Source: Umbelopsis ramanniana AG (lineage: Eukaryota > Mucoromycota > Umbelopsidomycetes > Umbelopsidales > Umbelopsidaceae). Taken from it: 64,000 nt of DNA. Position 1 is the stretch's first letter; each line of letters begins with the position of its first letter. Shown one piece after another: positions 62,511-64,000 of the stretch. A program made the translations under genes and the position numbers. Where the stretch lies: contig NW_026252107.1 in the NCBI RefSeq assembly GCF_025399195.1, positions 124,001-188,000 on the forward strand, read 5' to 3'. The notes under the pieces were generated by a model. That model was not told the origin of the DNA. It made no database searches and saw only the letters and a list, made by a program, of their open reading frames with translations.

Positions 62511-63394
62511 TTAACCCAGCATGCTTCGCTTTCTTCCTCGTAATCTCACTAGCATAGACCAAAAAAATAAAGTGCTCAGTATCAGAAAGGTTTGCTGGAT
62601 AATAAGATTGACACCTCCTGAAAATATCCCAATTACCTTCTTCTAACTTGCTTAGTGTAGGTTTTGCTTGCTTGCAGTGTGTTTTATAGCTTGTCAGGAT
62701 GCGTTCGAACTGCAAGACAATCAGTCAGTATGCAAAAACTGACGGCATCAAGCCGAAAGTAAATTCACTCTCTCAAGTACACGTACCAATGCTTCAGTCT
62801 GTGGATGTGTACTTGAAAATGCTCGCTCCAGAACATACAGGTCGACTGCTTTATCTTCAGGTAGTTTCGAGACGTAGCTTAAACCGAAATCAATAATGAC
62901 CAATGAAGCGTTGTTATCTCGCAGCATTAAGTTCGAGGTCGTCAAATCCCCATGCACAACGTCTACATCATGCATTTTTGCAAGGGCAGCTCCAATGGCA
63001 TCTGCTAGGACGTCTGTGTCTGCCTTTCCTTCAATTATGATATCTTTGAGTATTCGTCCCAAAATTCGCTCCATGTAGATAGTGGCGGCTTCTGGGTCGA
63101 CTAGGTACAATGCTGGGGTATCGATACCGGCCTTTCTGCATCGAAATAGGCACCTTGCTTCTTGTGATACTCGTCTATGTGTCAACTGCTTGTCGAGAAC
63201 TGGATGTCGGTACGTCTTACTGAATCGTTCCTTCACAATGCAGCCATTGGGATTTGTAAGGAAAGGCTTGAGCTCATAAACGCGCTGTAAATATAGCCGT
63301 TAATCGAATGGAGGAGAGAGGGTCAAACCAACATGTAAGAACTTGGACCTACAGCCTCTGCGCCTTGCTTTATCAAGACTGCTGAATCGATCAT
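62511..63394 (-). CDS. BUD32: EKC/KEOPS complex kinase/ATPase BUD32 (PRPK)
   Basis: Small atypical protein kinase of the KEOPS complex, which makes the universal tRNA t6A modification and supports telomeres. Exons complement(63353..63394), (62787..63284), (62637..62709), (62511..62548); 216 aa. MIDSAVLIKQGAEA is the short N-lobe start, and RFSKTYRHPVLDKQLTHRR, VSQEARCLFRCRKAGIDTPA, VVHGDLTTSNLML (catalytic loop), LVIIDFGLSYVS (DFG) and DLYVLERAFSSTHP are family signatures. The terminal exon gives VRLRGRKRSMLG, matching the conserved basic tail. An alternative acceptor at about 62623 would lose that tail and was rejected. Confidence 0.95.
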
Positions 63395-63565
63395 TCTCGG
63401 ACGTGAACAATCAGTTGGATACTCTGTTCTGTGAAAATTGCTGCAGTGAATCAAGGGTCAAAGGCAAGTCACAGGCAAATTCATTCTGGCTGAGCACTTT
63501 TGCAGCACCATATCATATTTTATTTTCATACGAGAATTTCATATACATACGCCAGCTACAATTTA

Positions 63566-64000
63566 TCAATGATTCAAGGCTTTCATACCGTCTTCGGGGT
63601 AGCGTTCTCCAGAAACTTGGAAGGTCACTGCTGTATTGCGGATTTCATTCACCTCTGCCTTAGAAAGTTGTATAGCACCGCCAGCAGCATTATCCAAAAG
63701 ATACTTCTCTTTGCGAGTTCCAGGAATGACAAAAATATCATCGCCTATTACATTAGTCAATTCAGCTTGTTAGTCTCTATCTCTTTTCTTCATGGCCATA
63801 ACAAATCGGCTGTATAATTTACCCTGAGCAAGTAACCACGCAAGCGTAAGCTGCGCAGCTGTAACGTTTTTCTTCTCGGCAAAAGCCTTGATGTTATCAG
63901 CGAGTTTAAGATTTTTGGTGAAGTTTTCGCCCTGGAAGCGAGGATTGGTGCGACGCCAGTCATCCGCTTCCAAATCATCGAAATGTCTGATATTGCCAGC
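63566..64000 (-). CDS. Aldo/keto reductase, C-terminal part (5' end outside window)
   Basis: Exons complement(63823..64000) and complement(63566..63744); about 118 residues visible. Typical of the AKR13/YakC group of NADPH-dependent reductases: [57 protein letters not shown]. The conserved loop IPGTRKxxxLxxN binds the NADPH phosphate. The catalytic Tyr/Lys/Asp/His residues lie in the missing N-terminal part. Substrate unknown. Confidence 0.93.

Noticed and set aside
62560..62637. Alternative BUD32 3' exon beginning GGVNLIIQQT
   Set aside because: It destroys the conserved VRLRGRKR tail, which a better exon at 62511..62548 supplies.

Overview
The window looks like nuclear DNA of a filamentous fungus, most probably an early-diverging lineage such as Mucoromycota; the phylum is inferred from gene content and style, not proven. 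The evidence is compact genes cut by many short GT-AG introns (mostly 55-110 nt), moderate GC, A/T- and pyrimidine-rich spacers, and purely eukaryotic proteins: the RNA polymerase III large subunit, PP2A B55, ALG7, an ITC1/ACF1 subunit, a velvet factor, an AP-1 bZIP, MMS19 and BUD32. I see no operons, CRISPR arrays, insertion sequences, rRNA or convincing tRNA. I read 27 protein genes, two of them cut by the window edges. Exon boundaries come from reading frame, splice phase and family similarity recalled from memory; none was checked by a search.

Layout. 1-8.3 kb: 3' end of an RNase T2, PAPS reductase (MET16), a doubtful 38-aa spliced ORF, and the 11-exon RNA polymerase III subunit RPC1. 9-20 kb: PP2A B55 (CDC55), the dolichol-linked glycosylation enzyme ALG7, a CDF metal transporter, and a LisH/LUFS-polyQ-WD40 protein built like the plant corepressor LEUNIG. 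20.4-34 kb: a seven-helix receptor, an ITC1-like remodeller subunit, a SulP-STAS-cyclic-nucleotide-binding transporter, and a velvet regulator. 35-39 kb: two tandem paralogous F-box/LRR genes, only the second carrying TPRs (DIA2/pof3 type). 39.4-47 kb: a 76-aa putative mitochondrial protein, NOP16, RPAP1 and a small two-zinc-ribbon protein. 48-59 kb: URC4 divergent from an isochorismatase-fold hydrolase, COA8 divergent from MMS19, and an AP-1 bZIP with a Yap1-type C-terminal redox domain. 58.8-64 kb: an extended SDR reductase, a PRELI/UPS lipid-transfer protein, BUD32 and the 3' part of an aldo-keto reductase.

Most neighbours are unrelated housekeeping genes. Arrangements that may mean something are the tandem F-box pair, the divergent URC4/isochorismatase pair (possible uracil catabolism link), the 150-bp shared promoter of COA8 and MMS19, and candidate self-regulatory AP-1 sites before the bZIP gene. 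I did not find a clearly new multi-gene system; the most unusual single observations are the cysteine-poor AP-1 protein that keeps only one redox domain, the LEUNIG-like fungal protein, and the F-box duplication with loss or gain of TPRs.
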